Part shown: positions 23,694-32,757 of the stretch, piece after piece
How positions within the stretch are numbered: the first letter of the stretch is position 1
Layout of the letters: each line of letters starts with the position of its first letter
Assembly (NCBI RefSeq): GCF_022900255.1
Contig: NZ_JALIRM010000021.1
Span: 1-35,517, forward strand
Direction of reading: 5' to 3'
Source of the DNA: Lederbergia wuyishanensis
GTDB taxonomy: Bacteria > Bacillota > Bacilli > Bacillales > Bacillaceae_C
Length of the DNA stretch: 35,517 nucleotides
The notes under the pieces: generated by a model
Seen by the model: only the letters and a program-made list of their open reading frames with translations
Told to the model about the DNA's origin: nothing
Database searches by the model: none
Made by a program: the position numbers and the translations under genes

Positions 23694-24059
23694 GCGTAGT
23701 TTTGTTAATATTCCCATTCAGATTCTATTTCCATTCAAATGTAAGATTAATATTTTCTTTGTACAATCCATTGGTCCAGCATTGATCTTTCGTTGAGCGT
23801 TGAGAGTTGCACCTATTCAACAATGAACTCGGCGCAATCTGCAGAATAATGCTGCGGACAATGATTCAATAAATTAGGCTGTTTTCGTAAAGTTTGTTTT
23901 ATTGTTAAAACCTAAAAGCTAGATTTTACCCCTAAAAAGTGAGTTCAGGGATTCTTATGAGGTAAGTAGCTCTTTTCTAAGCGGCACTATTTAAATCAAA
24001 AAAAGCAACAATGACTAAGAAAAGATCCATTAATTAAAATCCATCTAATGAGGTGTAAC
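23694..24059. other. 366-bp gap with possible decayed mobile-element ends
   Basis: No gene here. A segment starting AGGCTGTTTTCGTAAAG (23877 on) and a segment ending AAAGCAACAATGACTAAG (about 24003-24020) look like degenerate inverted ends of a small non-autonomous element of a kind I recall from Bacillaceae intergenic regions. The match between ends is partial. The yfmM ribosome binding site GAGGTG closes the gap. Confidence 0.3.
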
Positions 24060-25613
24060 ATGAGTATACTATCTGTCAGTAAGCTAAGCCACGGTTTTGG
24101 CGACCGTGCTATCTTCCATAATGTATCATTTCGTCTTTTAAAAGGCGAACATATCGGACTTATCGGTGCAAACGGCGAGGGAAAGTCCACCTTTATGAAT
24201 ATCATCACAGGAAAGCTCCAAGCAGATGAAGGGAAAGTTGAATGGGCGAGAAAGGTAAGAGTCGGCTATCTGGATCAGCACGCCGTCCTTAAAGAAGGCT
24301 TATCCATAAGAGATGTCCTGAAGATGGCATTTCAATATTTATTTGATCTAGAAGCAGAGATGAATGGTATTTACGAAAAAATGAGCGACGCATCCCCTGA
24401 GGAGCTCGAGCAGCTGCTTGAAGAAACAGGCATCATCCAGGATACTCTCACCCATAACGATTTTTATTTAATCGATGCTAAGGTTGAGGAAATCTCCCGC
24501 GGTCTTGGTCTTGATGAAATTGGTCTTGAACGGGATGTTCAAGAGCTTTCAGGAGGTCAACGGACTAAGGTTCTGCTAGCGAAGCTGCTTTTGGAAAAGC
24601 CCGATATTCTTCTCTTGGACGAGCCGACCAACTATCTGGATGAAGTCCATATTGAATGGCTCAAGCGTTACCTTCAAGAATATGAAAATGCATTTATCCT
24701 TATTTCACATGATATCCCGTTTTTAAACAGTGTAGTTAACCTTATTTATCATATGGAAAACCAAGAACTGAATCGCTATGTAGGCGACTACGATGATTTT
24801 ATGAAAGTATATGAAATGAAAAAACAGCAACTTGAATCGGCATACAAGAGGCAGCAACAGGAAATTTCAGAGCTGAAGGATTTCGTAGCTCGAAATAAAG
24901 CCCGGGTATCGACAAGAAACATGGCGATGTCGCGACAAAAGAAATTGGATAAGATGGAGGTCATCGAACTTTCCGCACAAAAGCCAAAGCCTGAATTTCA
25001 TTTCCGTGAAGCCAAGACGAGTGGGAAATCCATATTTGAAACTAACGAGCTTGTCATCGGCTATGATGAGCCGCTTTCCAAGCCACTAAGCTTGAAAATG
25101 GAGCGCGGACAAAAAATAGCTCTGACAGGCGCAAACGGAATTGGAAAAACAACATTACTCCGCAGCATTCTTGGTGAAATCAAGCCCATTTCCGGAAGCG
25201 TCCGGCTTGGGGATTATTTGCAAATCGGCTATTTTGAACAAGAAGCGCAAGGCGGAAATGCAAATACATGCATCGAAGAGCTATGGCGTTCATTTCCATC
25301 GTTTACCCAGTACGAAATCCGTTCTGTACTAGCAAAATGTGGCCTCACGACGAAACATATCGAGAGCAGAATGGATGTGCTTAGCGGCGGTGAAAAGGCG
25401 AAAGTTCGTCTATGCAAACTTGTCAATCAGGAATCCAATCTGCTTGTGTTGGATGAGCCTACAAACCATCTTGATACAGATGCCAAAGAAGAGCTAAAAC
25501 GCGCCTTGAAAGCATATAAAGGTTCCATACTTCTTATCAGCCATGAGCCGGAATTTTACCGCGAAATTACAACAGACATTTGGAACTGTGAAACTTGGAC
25601 AACGAAGGTTCTT
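24060..25613 (+). CDS. yfmM: ABC-F ATPase, YfmM-like
   Basis: A 518-residue soluble protein with two ATPase domains and no membrane part. Domain one: Walker A G-A-N-G-E-G-K-S at 36-43, signature LSGGQRTK, Walker B LLLLDEP. The P-site linker, rich in Gln/Lys (about 245-300), includes RNKARVSTRNMAMSRQKKLD. Domain two: Walker A GANGIGKT, signature LSGGEKAK, LLVLDEP. The C-terminus ends CETWTTKVL. Length and sequence match B. subtilis YfmM as I know it. ABC-F proteins act at the ribosomal E site; some protect from antibiotics or rescue stalled ribosomes. ATG 24060 has GAGGTG; an earlier ATG at 24048 lacks an SD. Stop TAG is at 25614-25616. Confidence 0.92.
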
Positions 25614-25627
25614 TAGGGAGTGATTCG

Positions 25628-26500
25628 ATGAGACTGGAGCAGCTCGAGAAAAGAATCGGGAGCATACAGCATAATCAGATGAAGATGAAAGTAAATGAAC
25701 GTGCCTATTATGATGAGGTATTGGATCGCGAGCTCATTTCTCAATATTATTACGGGTTGGATCTATTCATGGGGAATTCGCGACAAAAATTTAATCTGCT
25801 TCACTCACTCGTGGAAAGAACGCATAAAAACAGGCTGTCCTATTTCGTCAGCAAAGATGAATATTTATATACATGGGTTGATCTACAGCCAAATGGAAAC
25901 GTTAAGAGCATTTATTCAGGCGAAGAAAATCATCCAGCAGATTTGCTCAGAAAGGATTATGAAGTCACCAGACGGCAAAAGGAAGCAGATTTCAAAGTTG
26001 AAGCTGCCCATCACCTAGATAAAACTGTACCAGAAGAATTCAAGTTCAACGCAGAGCATATCGTTCCGCAATCATGGTTTGGGGGACGTGAGCCAATGAA
26101 AGGTGACCTTCATCACTTGTTTGCGTGCGATCCTGGCTGCAATGCGAAGAGAGCCAACTTTGCCTTTCATGACTTTCCTTATTACGATCCTGAATCGCCG
26201 GATGAAAAAATCCGCAATAACTGTGGCATCGCCGACTTTGATTTTTTCGAGCCCGAATATGGTAAAGGCACTGTCGCAAGAGCCATGCTTTATTTCATCC
26301 TCCGCTATCCAAACGAAATCCGGCGGCCATTCGGGAAAAGAGTGAACTTCCAATTATTGAGAGAGTGGAATGCACAATTTCCGCCACTCCTTCATGAAAA
26401 ACACAGAAACCAAGCAATCCAAAATATTCAGGGAAACCGGAATCCATTTATAGACTTCCCCGACCTAGCTGATAATATTTACTTCCCGCTCAAGGCTTGA
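25628..26500 (+). CDS. Endonuclease I-family nuclease without signal peptide
   Basis: A 290-residue protein. The catalytic core reads F-N-A-E-H-I-V-P-Q-S-W-F-G-G, then G-D-L-H-H-L-F-A-C-D-P-G-C-N-A-K-R-A-N, the beta-beta-alpha metal motif of endonuclease I (His, Asn and acidic residues present). It continues with FEPEYGKGTVARAMLYFILR, typical of the family. Secreted relatives such as B. subtilis Bsn have an export signal; this N-terminus (MRLEQLEKRIGSIQHNQ) is charged and has none. ATG 25628 has GGGAG upstream, and the gene follows yfmM by 11 bp, so they are probably co-transcribed. Substrate (RNA or DNA) unclear; intracellular location would be unusual. Confidence 0.85.
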   Translation: MRLEQLEKRIGSIQHNQMKMKVNERAYYDEVLDRELISQYYYGLDLFMGNSRQKFNLLHSLVERTHKNRLSYFVSKDEYLYTWVDLQPNGNVKSIYSGEENHPADLLRKDYEVTRRQKEADFKVEAAHHLDKTVPEEFKFNAEHIVPQSWFGGREPMKGDLHHLFACDPGCNAKRANFAFHDFPYYDPESPDEKIRNNCGIADFDFFEPEYGKGTVARAMLYFILRYPNEIRRPFGKRVNFQLLREWNAQFPPLLHEKHRNQAIQNIQGNRNPFIDFPDLADNIYFPLKA

Positions 26501-26505
26501 GCGGG
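26485..26505 (+). terminator. Terminator of the yfmM-nuclease unit
   Basis: CCCGCTC/GAGCGGG stem (26485-26491 with 26499-26505), extended partly inward, followed by ATTTATTTT. The nuclease stop codon lies inside it. Confidence 0.75.
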
Positions 26506-26702
26506 ATTTATTTTGGATAATCTGCTTCCCCCCGAACGCCCTGCCATAACCCGTTCCATCAAATAGGAAAATATATGCCTATTGGCTGATGAAGAGTTTT
26601 ATATATTCTCTTAAAAATGCACAATTAATCCACTTGCCTATTTATCTTGAAAAAGAGATGATAGAAATAAGTTTAGTATAGTAGATGGGGGCATTAACGT
26701 TC

Positions 26703-27851
26703 ATGCGCGTTTTCGTATATTTAATCGTCTTTTTTTCTTTTTTTGATTTATTTACTCAACTGCCAATTATGACTCCTCTTGCAACATCACTTGGTGCTAC
26801 TCCTTTTTTATCAGGTTTGGCTGTTGGGATGTACTCCTTTTCAAATACAATCGGAAATGTCATTTCTGGGTTTTTAACAGATAAAAGAGGTCCATTTGTC
26901 ATTTTATTATTAGGATTATTATTTACAGGAGCAATGCTATTTTCATATTTTCTCGCCATTGATGCATGGTCGCTTCTCTTTATTCGCTTTTTACATGGTT
27001 TGACTGCAGGATTGATAGTGCCTGCTGCTTTTACTTACTTAGCAAATTCCGCAAAGCAAGAGAAAAAAGGAAAAGGAGCTGCCCTTTCGGGGGCATTCGT
27101 TGGACTAGCTGCTGTGATTGGACCAGCATTCAGCGGGATTGTTGCAAGTAAATCCAGTGAAACGACCGTGTTAAGTGTTACAGCGTTTTTCATGATTTTG
27201 TTAGGTGTTCTCTCTTTTATTTTCTTACGAAGCAAACAAATTGAGAAAGGACATAGAGAGAAGGCAGATATATTATCCATAAGTGCTTTTTTCAAAAACC
27301 CGCTCATCTTAAGGGCTTTTTCAGGAGCATTTTTCTTAATGTTTTCCCAAGGGGTACTTGCCTATATGCTTCCATTAAAAGTAGTGGCTCTTGGACAGGA
27401 TTCACAAACGAGTGGACTTCTTTTAAGCACGTTTGGCATTGTTGCCATTCTCGTATTCGTCTTACCAATCAATAATTTATTTGACATTATTAAGCCCGTG
27501 AAGACCGCCTCATTCGGTATGGCAGCAATGGCTTTAGGCTTAATCATCATTAGTTTTAGCAATCACATTCCATTCCTATATGTAATGATGGGGCTCTATG
27601 GAATCGGATTTGCCTTTCTATTTCCATCACTTAATTCTTTGTTGATTGAAGCTACAGAACAAACGCATCGAGGGAAAGCGTATGGATATTTTTATGCATT
27701 CTTTTCTATCGGTGTGGTTATCGGCTCAGGGTTAACGGGGTTATTAAATCTTACCGCCAATCAAGGATTTCTATTTACAGGAATCATATTAATTGGCGGA
27801 GCGTTGATTATGATTCTCCAATCACAGCCAAAGAAAGTGGAAATGTCATAA
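26703..27851 (+). CDS. MFS transporter (12-helix, drug-efflux type)
   Basis: A transporter of about 382 residues with twelve helices. Between helices 2 and 3 lies GFLTDKRGPFVILL (the MFS D-x-x-G-x-R/K motif, here D-K-R-G). FIRFLHGLTAGLIVPAAFTYLAN is helix 4, and GAFVGLAAVIGPAFSG is a motif C-like antiporter signature in helix 5. This points to export, maybe of drugs. ATG 26703 is chosen because GGGGG lies 11 bp upstream; ATG 26685 has no SD. Substrate unknown. Confidence 0.82.
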   Translation: MRVFVYLIVFFSFFDLFTQLPIMTPLATSLGATPFLSGLAVGMYSFSNTIGNVISGFLTDKRGPFVILLLGLLFTGAMLFSYFLAIDAWSLLFIRFLHGLTAGLIVPAAFTYLANSAKQEKKGKGAALSGAFVGLAAVIGPAFSGIVASKSSETTVLSVTAFFMILLGVLSFIFLRSKQIEKGHREKADILSISAFFKNPLILRAFSGAFFLMFSQGVLAYMLPLKVVALGQDSQTSGLLLSTFGIVAILVFVLPINNLFDIIKPVKTASFGMAAMALGLIIISFSNHIPFLYVMMGLYGIGFAFLFPSLNSLLIEATEQTHRGKAYGYFYAFFSIGVVIGSGLTGLLNLTANQGFLFTGIILIGGALIMILQSQPKKVEMS

Positions 27852-27985
27852 TGGCCGTTCCACTAGTGTTTTAAATAAACCTTCAATCATTCTTGTTTGA
27901 TGTATTTTAAAAAGCCAAGGCTTTAAATCCTAAAGCATTCACGTAATTGCTACCGCTTTGAATCAACATACTATTTCTCATAACA

Positions 27986-28031
27986 AAAAAGGAACTGCCT
28001 TAAGTGATTACACACTTAACAGTTCCTTTTT
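27986..28031. terminator. Bidirectional terminator between convergent MFS and ThuA-like genes
   Basis: AAAAAGGAACTG (27986-27997) pairs with CAGTTCCTTTTT (28020-28031), and an inner TTAAGTG/CACTTAA extends the stem. It is perfect on both arms and flanked by A- and T-runs. Confidence 0.88.
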
Positions 28032-28060
28032 AATAGACACAACTTATGATTTTATGATAA

Positions 28061-28801
28061 TCAATCCGGGCTATCTCCCATTCCAGTATAGGAACGAACA
28101 TTGCCTTCTGATAGTTTGGCACCTAATTCGCTGTAAAGGGACTTCCCTTCAGCTGCCCATAGGAAACCTCTTCTCATAATTTCAGTCACTTCAGGCATTG
28201 CAACAATATTGGCTTGATGCCCTAATGAACAGTAAAATACGCGTCCGGCTCCCCAACGCTTTGTCCATACAACAGGCATATCAACAGCTTTATTTGTTGA
28301 ATGCGGTCCTTCAAAAACAGGGAAACGAGTCGTTGCCAAAACTTCTACTGCTGGATCGACGTGTAAATAATATTGCTCACTAACAACCTTGAAATCTGAA
28401 ATTCCTTCTAAAAGCGGGCTTGATGAATGCTTAATATTTACCATATATTCGATTCCATCGTTTCCAGGGTGCGCAACCCAATTCCCACCAGTTATGAACT
28501 GCCAGTCAACATTATTTCGGAACGAATCACACATACCGCCGTGAAGTCCCGCTAGCCCTACACCACTTACAATAGCTTCGGAAATATTGAGAGCAGATCT
28601 GTTTTTAATTTGTCCCATTGTCCAATGCGGAATAATTAAATCAAACGCTTTCAATTTTTCTGTATCAGCATATGAATCTAGTGAATTAGATACTTCTACA
28701 TTAAAATTTTCTTCTTCGAGGATTCCCTTGAAAATTTCTGCGACTTGTTCTGGCTGATGGCCATCCCATCCTCCCCATACAATTAGAGCTTTTTTACTCA
28801 T
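28061..28801 (-). CDS. ThuA-domain protein
   Basis: A 246-residue cytosolic protein of the ThuA family (class I glutamine-amidotransferase-like fold). It shows A-L-I-V-W-G-G-W-D-G-H at the start, P-H-W-T-M-G-Q-I, and G-L-A-G-L-H-G-G-M-C-D-S-F-R where the nucleophile elbow would be. It ends with PVVWTKRWGAGRVFYCSLGH, common in the family. ThuA is linked to trehalose/sugar use in rhizobia, but many members are of unknown role. The downstream hairpin is shared with the MFS gene. A short dyad lies in its upstream gap. Confidence 0.88.
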   Translation of the reverse strand: MSKKALIVWGGWDGHQPEQVAEIFKGILEEENFNVEVSNSLDSYADTEKLKAFDLIIPHWTMGQIKNRSALNISEAIVSGVGLAGLHGGMCDSFRNNVDWQFITGGNWVAHPGNDGIEYMVNIKHSSSPLLEGISDFKVVSEQYYLHVDPAVEVLATTRFPVFEGPHSTNKAVDMPVVWTKRWGAGRVFYCSLGHQANIVAMPEVTEIMRRGFLWAAEGKSLYSELGAKLSEGNVRSYTGMGDSPD

Positions 28802-28868
28802 TTTTCATCCCACTCCCTACTAATAATGTAAATAATTATCAAATTTGCTATATTCATTTTAACAAACA

Positions 28869-28882
28869 TACAGTTTTCTGTA
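28869..28882. promoter_or_regulatory. Dyad TACAG-TTTT-CTGTA upstream of the ThuA-like gene
   Basis: Perfect 5+4+5 inverted repeat in the 114-bp gap between the kinase gene and the ThuA-like gene. A TTGTTA lies just downstream on the minus strand. It is a candidate operator; short, so could be chance. Confidence 0.3.
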
Positions 28883-28915
28883 CATTGTTTAACCGATAAA
28901 TTAAGTTGAAAATTT

Positions 28916-29839
28916 TTAAAAACGATTAACTAAACTTACCATATAGGCATCCAAACGCTCTTTGATTAATTGAGCCGTTAATCCTTTAAAACCTAAATCC
29001 GTCCATCCTGGGTATACTTCGGGATCTTCTAAAGGAAAATCGACGAGCGAAATGATATCCCAATACGGATTATACTCAAATGTTGGACCAGCGTACTGTT
29101 GATAATAAGATAAGAAAATATCCGCTTCTTTCACCCCGTACAATTGGGCAAGGTTGACTCGACAATGGCCAACATCCACGCCAGCAGGACCTTTACACGC
29201 GTTAATCCAGTCTACTATTCCACTTACAGAATTTCCTGACCATAGCACATTATTTGGATGGTAGTCGCGATGGATAAAACACTCCTGGAATTCAGGACGT
29301 TCCCCTTTAATAATGGTATGAACCTTTTTCCATTCTTCCTTTAAGCCCGACCATGCTGGAATCTCGAATGTATAAGGGTCCTGATATGTATAGTATGAAC
29401 GCGAAAAATCAGCTTTTATTCTATGTATTTGCACAAGGGCCTGTGCAAGTCCACTTAGCCAAGATTTCATATCATCGGGCTCCAGAACAACCTTGCCCTC
29501 AAGCTTGGTCATGATTGAAGCATATGAACCAAAAAGATTCCCTGTCTCTTCAATTGCAATGATCTCAGGTGTCGGAAGTTTTTTTAGCTTTGTAAAGCGA
29601 AGGTTCTCAGCTTCATTAATGACTAAATCTGGACTATTTTCATTCCAACCTTCAGGGAAATGTAAACGGACCACATACTCGTTTATCCCCCCATTCTCCA
29701 TTAATCCAACATTAAAAACAAGTGAGGATATTCCGCCTTTTAATTGACTAATAGTTTCAATAGTAGCTTTTGGATTAATTGAATTTACTACCCACTTTTG
29801 TACTTCTTCAGGCAATAACTTTTTAGTTACTGATTCCAT
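28916..29839 (-). CDS. APH-fold phosphotransferase, family member 2
   Basis: A 307-residue kinase of the aminoglycoside phosphotransferase fold. The nucleotide lobe has LKGGISSLVFNVGL and YVVRLHFPEGW. The catalytic loop is C-F-I-H-R-D-Y-H-P-N-N-V-L-W, the metal motif GIVDWINA, and GPAGVDVGHCRVNLA follows. All catalytic residues are there. Such genes are often annotated as aminoglycoside phosphotransferases without resistance; the substrate may be a sugar, amino acid or drug. SD AAGGATGG precedes ATG 29839. The gene precedes the ThuA-like gene on the same strand and diverges from a GlcP-like MFS gene. Confidence 0.87.
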   Translation of the reverse strand: MESVTKKLLPEEVQKWVVNSINPKATIETISQLKGGISSLVFNVGLMENGGINEYVVRLHFPEGWNENSPDLVINEAENLRFTKLKKLPTPEIIAIEETGNLFGSYASIMTKLEGKVVLEPDDMKSWLSGLAQALVQIHRIKADFSRSYYTYQDPYTFEIPAWSGLKEEWKKVHTIIKGERPEFQECFIHRDYHPNNVLWSGNSVSGIVDWINACKGPAGVDVGHCRVNLAQLYGVKEADIFLSYYQQYAGPTFEYNPYWDIISLVDFPLEDPEVYPGWTDLGFKGLTAQLIKERLDAYMVSLVNRF

Positions 29840-29997
29840 CGTATAACCATCCTTTTACACCTCTAGTTTTGTTTTATATTTTTATTCCATACTATCTTCT
29901 TACAATCCTCTATTATGTGATATTAATATTCTTGTTATAGACCTTTTTCACCTTTACTGATAAGATAACTTGGACATCAAAATTTTAGGAGAATCAT

Positions 29998-31200
29998 ATG
30001 AAGAAATTTGTATTTTTCGCTTGTCTTATTTATGCTTTGAATGGTTTTGGACATATTATTATTGGTACCGTTCTCGAACCGATGGTTAAATCATACGGTA
30101 TTCATTACGGAGATGGCGGACAACTGATTATGAATCAATTTTTAGGATTCCTAGTCGGGGTGTCATTTGCTCCAATGATTGTAAATGCGATTGGCCGTAA
30201 ATTGACCATTTCCCTAGCACTGCTTTGTTTTACAATTGCCCAATTTGTACTTGGATCTAGCCCAAAATGGGATATCTTATTATTCATCGCTCCAATTGGC
30301 GGGGCTGGCATTGGTATTGCTGAAACCGTTGTCGCGGCTCTAATAGTTGGACATTTAAAAGAAAAAAAGGCTTCCACTCTTGTACTAACGGAAGTATTTT
30401 TCGGTGTTGGAGCACTTGTCATCCCTATGATTTCTGCATTTTTTATTCTGAACGGAATGTGGAATGCTTCTTTTACAACCGTCGCTATCATTACAAGTAT
30501 GACGCTTCTAGGATGGTTCTTTCTTTCATTTGGAGAAATGGACCCTATTTTAAAAAAGCGAGTTAAAGTTCGTACACAAAATAAAGAGAAGATCAGTAGA
30601 AATCGATACCCTCGAAAACAAATTCCATTATTGGTTATCGGAGCTTTCTTTTTCTTTATGTATGTGGGTACAGAAATGGTGCTTCCAAACTACTTGCCTA
30701 CGATTTTAAGTAAGACAACTAGCCTAGATGCATCTTCCCTTGCCCTAAGCATTACGGTTTTCTGGTTAGCAATGACAGTAGGAAGGCTTTGTATGACGTT
30801 CATTATCGATAAAATTGGTTACGTTAAACTTTTCATTATTAGTTGTATTGGCCAATTTTTCGCATTAATTATATTTGCTGTATCACCTTCTGTGATCATT
30901 AGTTATGTAGCCATCTTTTTAACTGGATTATTAATGGGTGGAATTTTCTCAATCGGATTATTGATTATCAACGAAAATTCAGTAGGGTTGGAAGAATGGA
31001 CAACCAGCCTACTCGTTGCAATGGGTGGTTTAGGAGGAGCTTTCCTACCTAAAATTGCTGGAGAACTAATCGATCGTTACCCAATATCTGCTACATTATG
31101 GGCACTCGTACTTTTTGGTTTTATACTTGTCGTATTGATGGGAGCTATCTTTTATTATAGAAAAGATTCAAGTAAAGCATCTGAAAAAGTCATGGCTTAA
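29998..31200 (+). CDS. MFS transporter, GlcP/FucP-like
   Basis: A 400-residue protein with twelve helices. Features shared with B. subtilis GlcP-type sugar symporters: FGHIIIGTVLEPMVKSYGI in helix 1, FLGFLVGVSFAPMIVNAIG (helix 2), and GGAGIGIAETVVAALIVGHL with an in-membrane glutamate in helix 4. EVFFGVGALVIP and GTEMVLPNYLP (helix 7) follow. SD AGGAG lies just upstream. A sugar symporter is the best guess from family resemblance; substrate not proven. It ends with its own terminator. Confidence 0.85.
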   Translation: MKKFVFFACLIYALNGFGHIIIGTVLEPMVKSYGIHYGDGGQLIMNQFLGFLVGVSFAPMIVNAIGRKLTISLALLCFTIAQFVLGSSPKWDILLFIAPIGGAGIGIAETVVAALIVGHLKEKKASTLVLTEVFFGVGALVIPMISAFFILNGMWNASFTTVAIITSMTLLGWFFLSFGEMDPILKKRVKVRTQNKEKISRNRYPRKQIPLLVIGAFFFFMYVGTEMVLPNYLPTILSKTTSLDASSLALSITVFWLAMTVGRLCMTFIIDKIGYVKLFIISCIGQFFALIIFAVSPSVIISYVAIFLTGLLMGGIFSIGLLIINENSVGLEEWTTSLLVAMGGLGGAFLPKIAGELIDRYPISATLWALVLFGFILVVLMGAIFYYRKDSSKASEKVMA

Positions 31201-31216
31201 TATTCAAGTTTAAAAG

Positions 31217-31259
31217 CATAAGGGCACCGAGTTTTTCTCGATAGCCCTTATTTTTTTCC
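31217..31259 (+). terminator. Terminator of the GlcP-like gene
   Basis: ATAAGGGC, bulge, CGAG-TTTTT-CTCG, then GCCCTTAT followed by a seven-T run. Two-tier stem. Confidence 0.85.
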
Positions 31260-31286
31260 AATTTTTTCGGTAAAAGAGGGATTATT

Positions 31287-31913
31287 ATGACAATAATAAA
31301 CAAGTTAGCAACACACCTTAATCGTAGAGATGAAGAACGAAACATTGAACTTGCACATGAATTAGTTAACACAAATAATCTCGAAGGTATAAAAGAAGTA
31401 ATTCAGAACTTATCTAATAAGGATAAAAAGATTCAACAGGATTGTATAAAAGTAGCGTATGAAATTGGAGAAATGAAGCCTGAACTCATAAGTGAGTATG
31501 CTTTAATTTTTATAGACTTTCTTAAAAGTCGTAATAATCGATTAGTCTGGGGATCCATGACTGCATTATCTACTATAGCACTTGTGTCAGCTGATATGAT
31601 AATGGAACATATTGAAACTTTATTTTCAGCAATGAAAACTGGCTCAGTTATCACTATGGATAAGGGAGTCTTAACCCTAGCAAAGTTAGCTGCTGTAAAC
31701 AAGCAAAACAACGAACGAATTTTTCCGTTCTTACTCTCTCATTTGAGAACTTGTAGACCAAAGGAAATTCCACAACATACTGAAAGTACTATTCTAGCAG
31801 TAACGGGCGATAATAAAGAGGAATTATTATCAGTGTTACGAAAAAGAGAAAACCAACTTACGACATCCCAGTTAAAAAGGATTAAAAAAGTATATAAGGT
31901 ACTTGAGGATTAA
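31287..31913 (+). CDS. HEAT-repeat-like helical protein
   Basis: A 208-residue all-helical protein with HEAT-like helix pairs (residues about 20-60, 60-95, 95-140). Features such as NKDKKIQQDCIKVAYEIGEM, YALIFIDFLKSRNNRLVWGS and MDKGVLTLAKLAAVN fit the alpha-solenoid pattern. It has no catalytic motif and no signal peptide. The family is a conserved hypothetical; likely a protein-binding scaffold. The SD is GAGGGA. Monocistronic as far as I can see; the gap 31914-32120 has no gene. Confidence 0.75.
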   Translation: MTIINKLATHLNRRDEERNIELAHELVNTNNLEGIKEVIQNLSNKDKKIQQDCIKVAYEIGEMKPELISEYALIFIDFLKSRNNRLVWGSMTALSTIALVSADMIMEHIETLFSAMKTGSVITMDKGVLTLAKLAAVNKQNNERIFPFLLSHLRTCRPKEIPQHTESTILAVTGDNKEELLSVLRKRENQLTTSQLKRIKKVYKVLED

Positions 31914-32120
31914 TTCAACATTTATTATTTAAAATACTATGTGTCCTATTAAATTTATCCTTAATTGGTCGACAAAATAGACTGTTTAAAAACATTTCAA
32001 AAGAGAAAATAGCCTTTTTTTCATTTTTCGACACCATTTACCTATCATTATAATTATATTATCCAAGCCATTTCTTCTTAGTAACGTATTTTAAAGTATA
32101 AAATTAAGGAGGTGGCTGTA

Positions 32121-32546
32121 ATGGTTAGTATTATAGATTACCAAGCAACACAACCCTCTCGGAGGGTTAATTCAGTTAATATCGCTATCCCTCAATCTCC
32201 TATTAGATCTGTATTAGCAACTATTCGTTTAACTATTCCTCAAAGTAATGCAACTAACAATCGGGTACAATTAATTTCATCCGTAGGCGTGCGTGGGGTT
32301 ACTGGTACATCTCAGTTGTTGTTTAGGATCTTCCGTGATGGATTAGAAATCTTTAGATTTCAAGTGGGGGTAGAATCAGATCCTACGTCGGAGGTAAACT
32401 ATGTTGAAACATTTCAAGCAATAGATTCAAATGTGAGTCAAGGTACCCATACTTATCAAGTAACCGTTCAAAATATTACAAGTGGAACAGAAGCTACTGT
32501 TGTAGGACCAATTTCCTTTAGTGGTTTAGCAGTTGCACTTACTTAA
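32121..32546 (+). CDS. Small beta-rich protein of unknown function
   Basis: A 141-residue protein behind a very strong SD (AAGGAGGTGG). The composition is rich in Thr, Ser, Val, Gln and Ile, and poor in Lys and Trp. Strands alternate with N/S turns (LATIRLTIPQSNATNNRVQL, VQNITSGTEATVVGPISFS), which suggests a beta-sandwich or jelly roll. It has no signal peptide, no cysteine and no lipobox. It resembles small spore-coat or exosporium-like structural proteins in character, but I do not recognise the family. Its own terminator follows at 32644. Confidence 0.65.
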   Translation: MVSIIDYQATQPSRRVNSVNIAIPQSPIRSVLATIRLTIPQSNATNNRVQLISSVGVRGVTGTSQLLFRIFRDGLEIFRFQVGVESDPTSEVNYVETFQAIDSNVSQGTHTYQVTVQNITSGTEATVVGPISFSGLAVALT

Positions 32547-32643
32547 TGCCGAAGATGTGGTCAAAATTGAGATTTAAATGAAAGTATTAGTTTTGAAAAT
32601 ACATTCACATTATTTTGGAGTTAAGTATCTAGAATAAATCATT

Positions 32644-32668
32644 CCCCTTCAGCTAAACGTTGAAGGGG
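32644..32668 (+). terminator. Terminator of the beta-rich protein gene
   Basis: CCCCTTCA (32644-32651) pairs with TGAAGGGG (32661-32668), then TTTCGTGTTTT. Confidence 0.75.
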
Positions 32669-32702
32669 TTTCGTGTTTTCGGGCTAGTGTAAATATTAAA
32701 AC

Positions 32703-32740
32703 GGAGGGTAGAAGAAACCATAAGATTGGCTTCACCCTCC
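32703..32740 (-). terminator. Terminator of second PadR operon
   Basis: GGAGGGT (32703-32709) pairs with ACCCTCC (32734-32740) with inner partial pairing; on the minus strand it is followed by GTTTTAA. It lies 18 bp after the last stop of the operon. Confidence 0.6.
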
Positions 32741-32757
32741 CTCTTTTGTTTCATGCT

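Noticed and set aside
31914-32120. Sporulation sigma-factor promoter in front of the beta-rich gene
   Set aside because: The AT-rich region offers several weak matches and none is convincing by eye.
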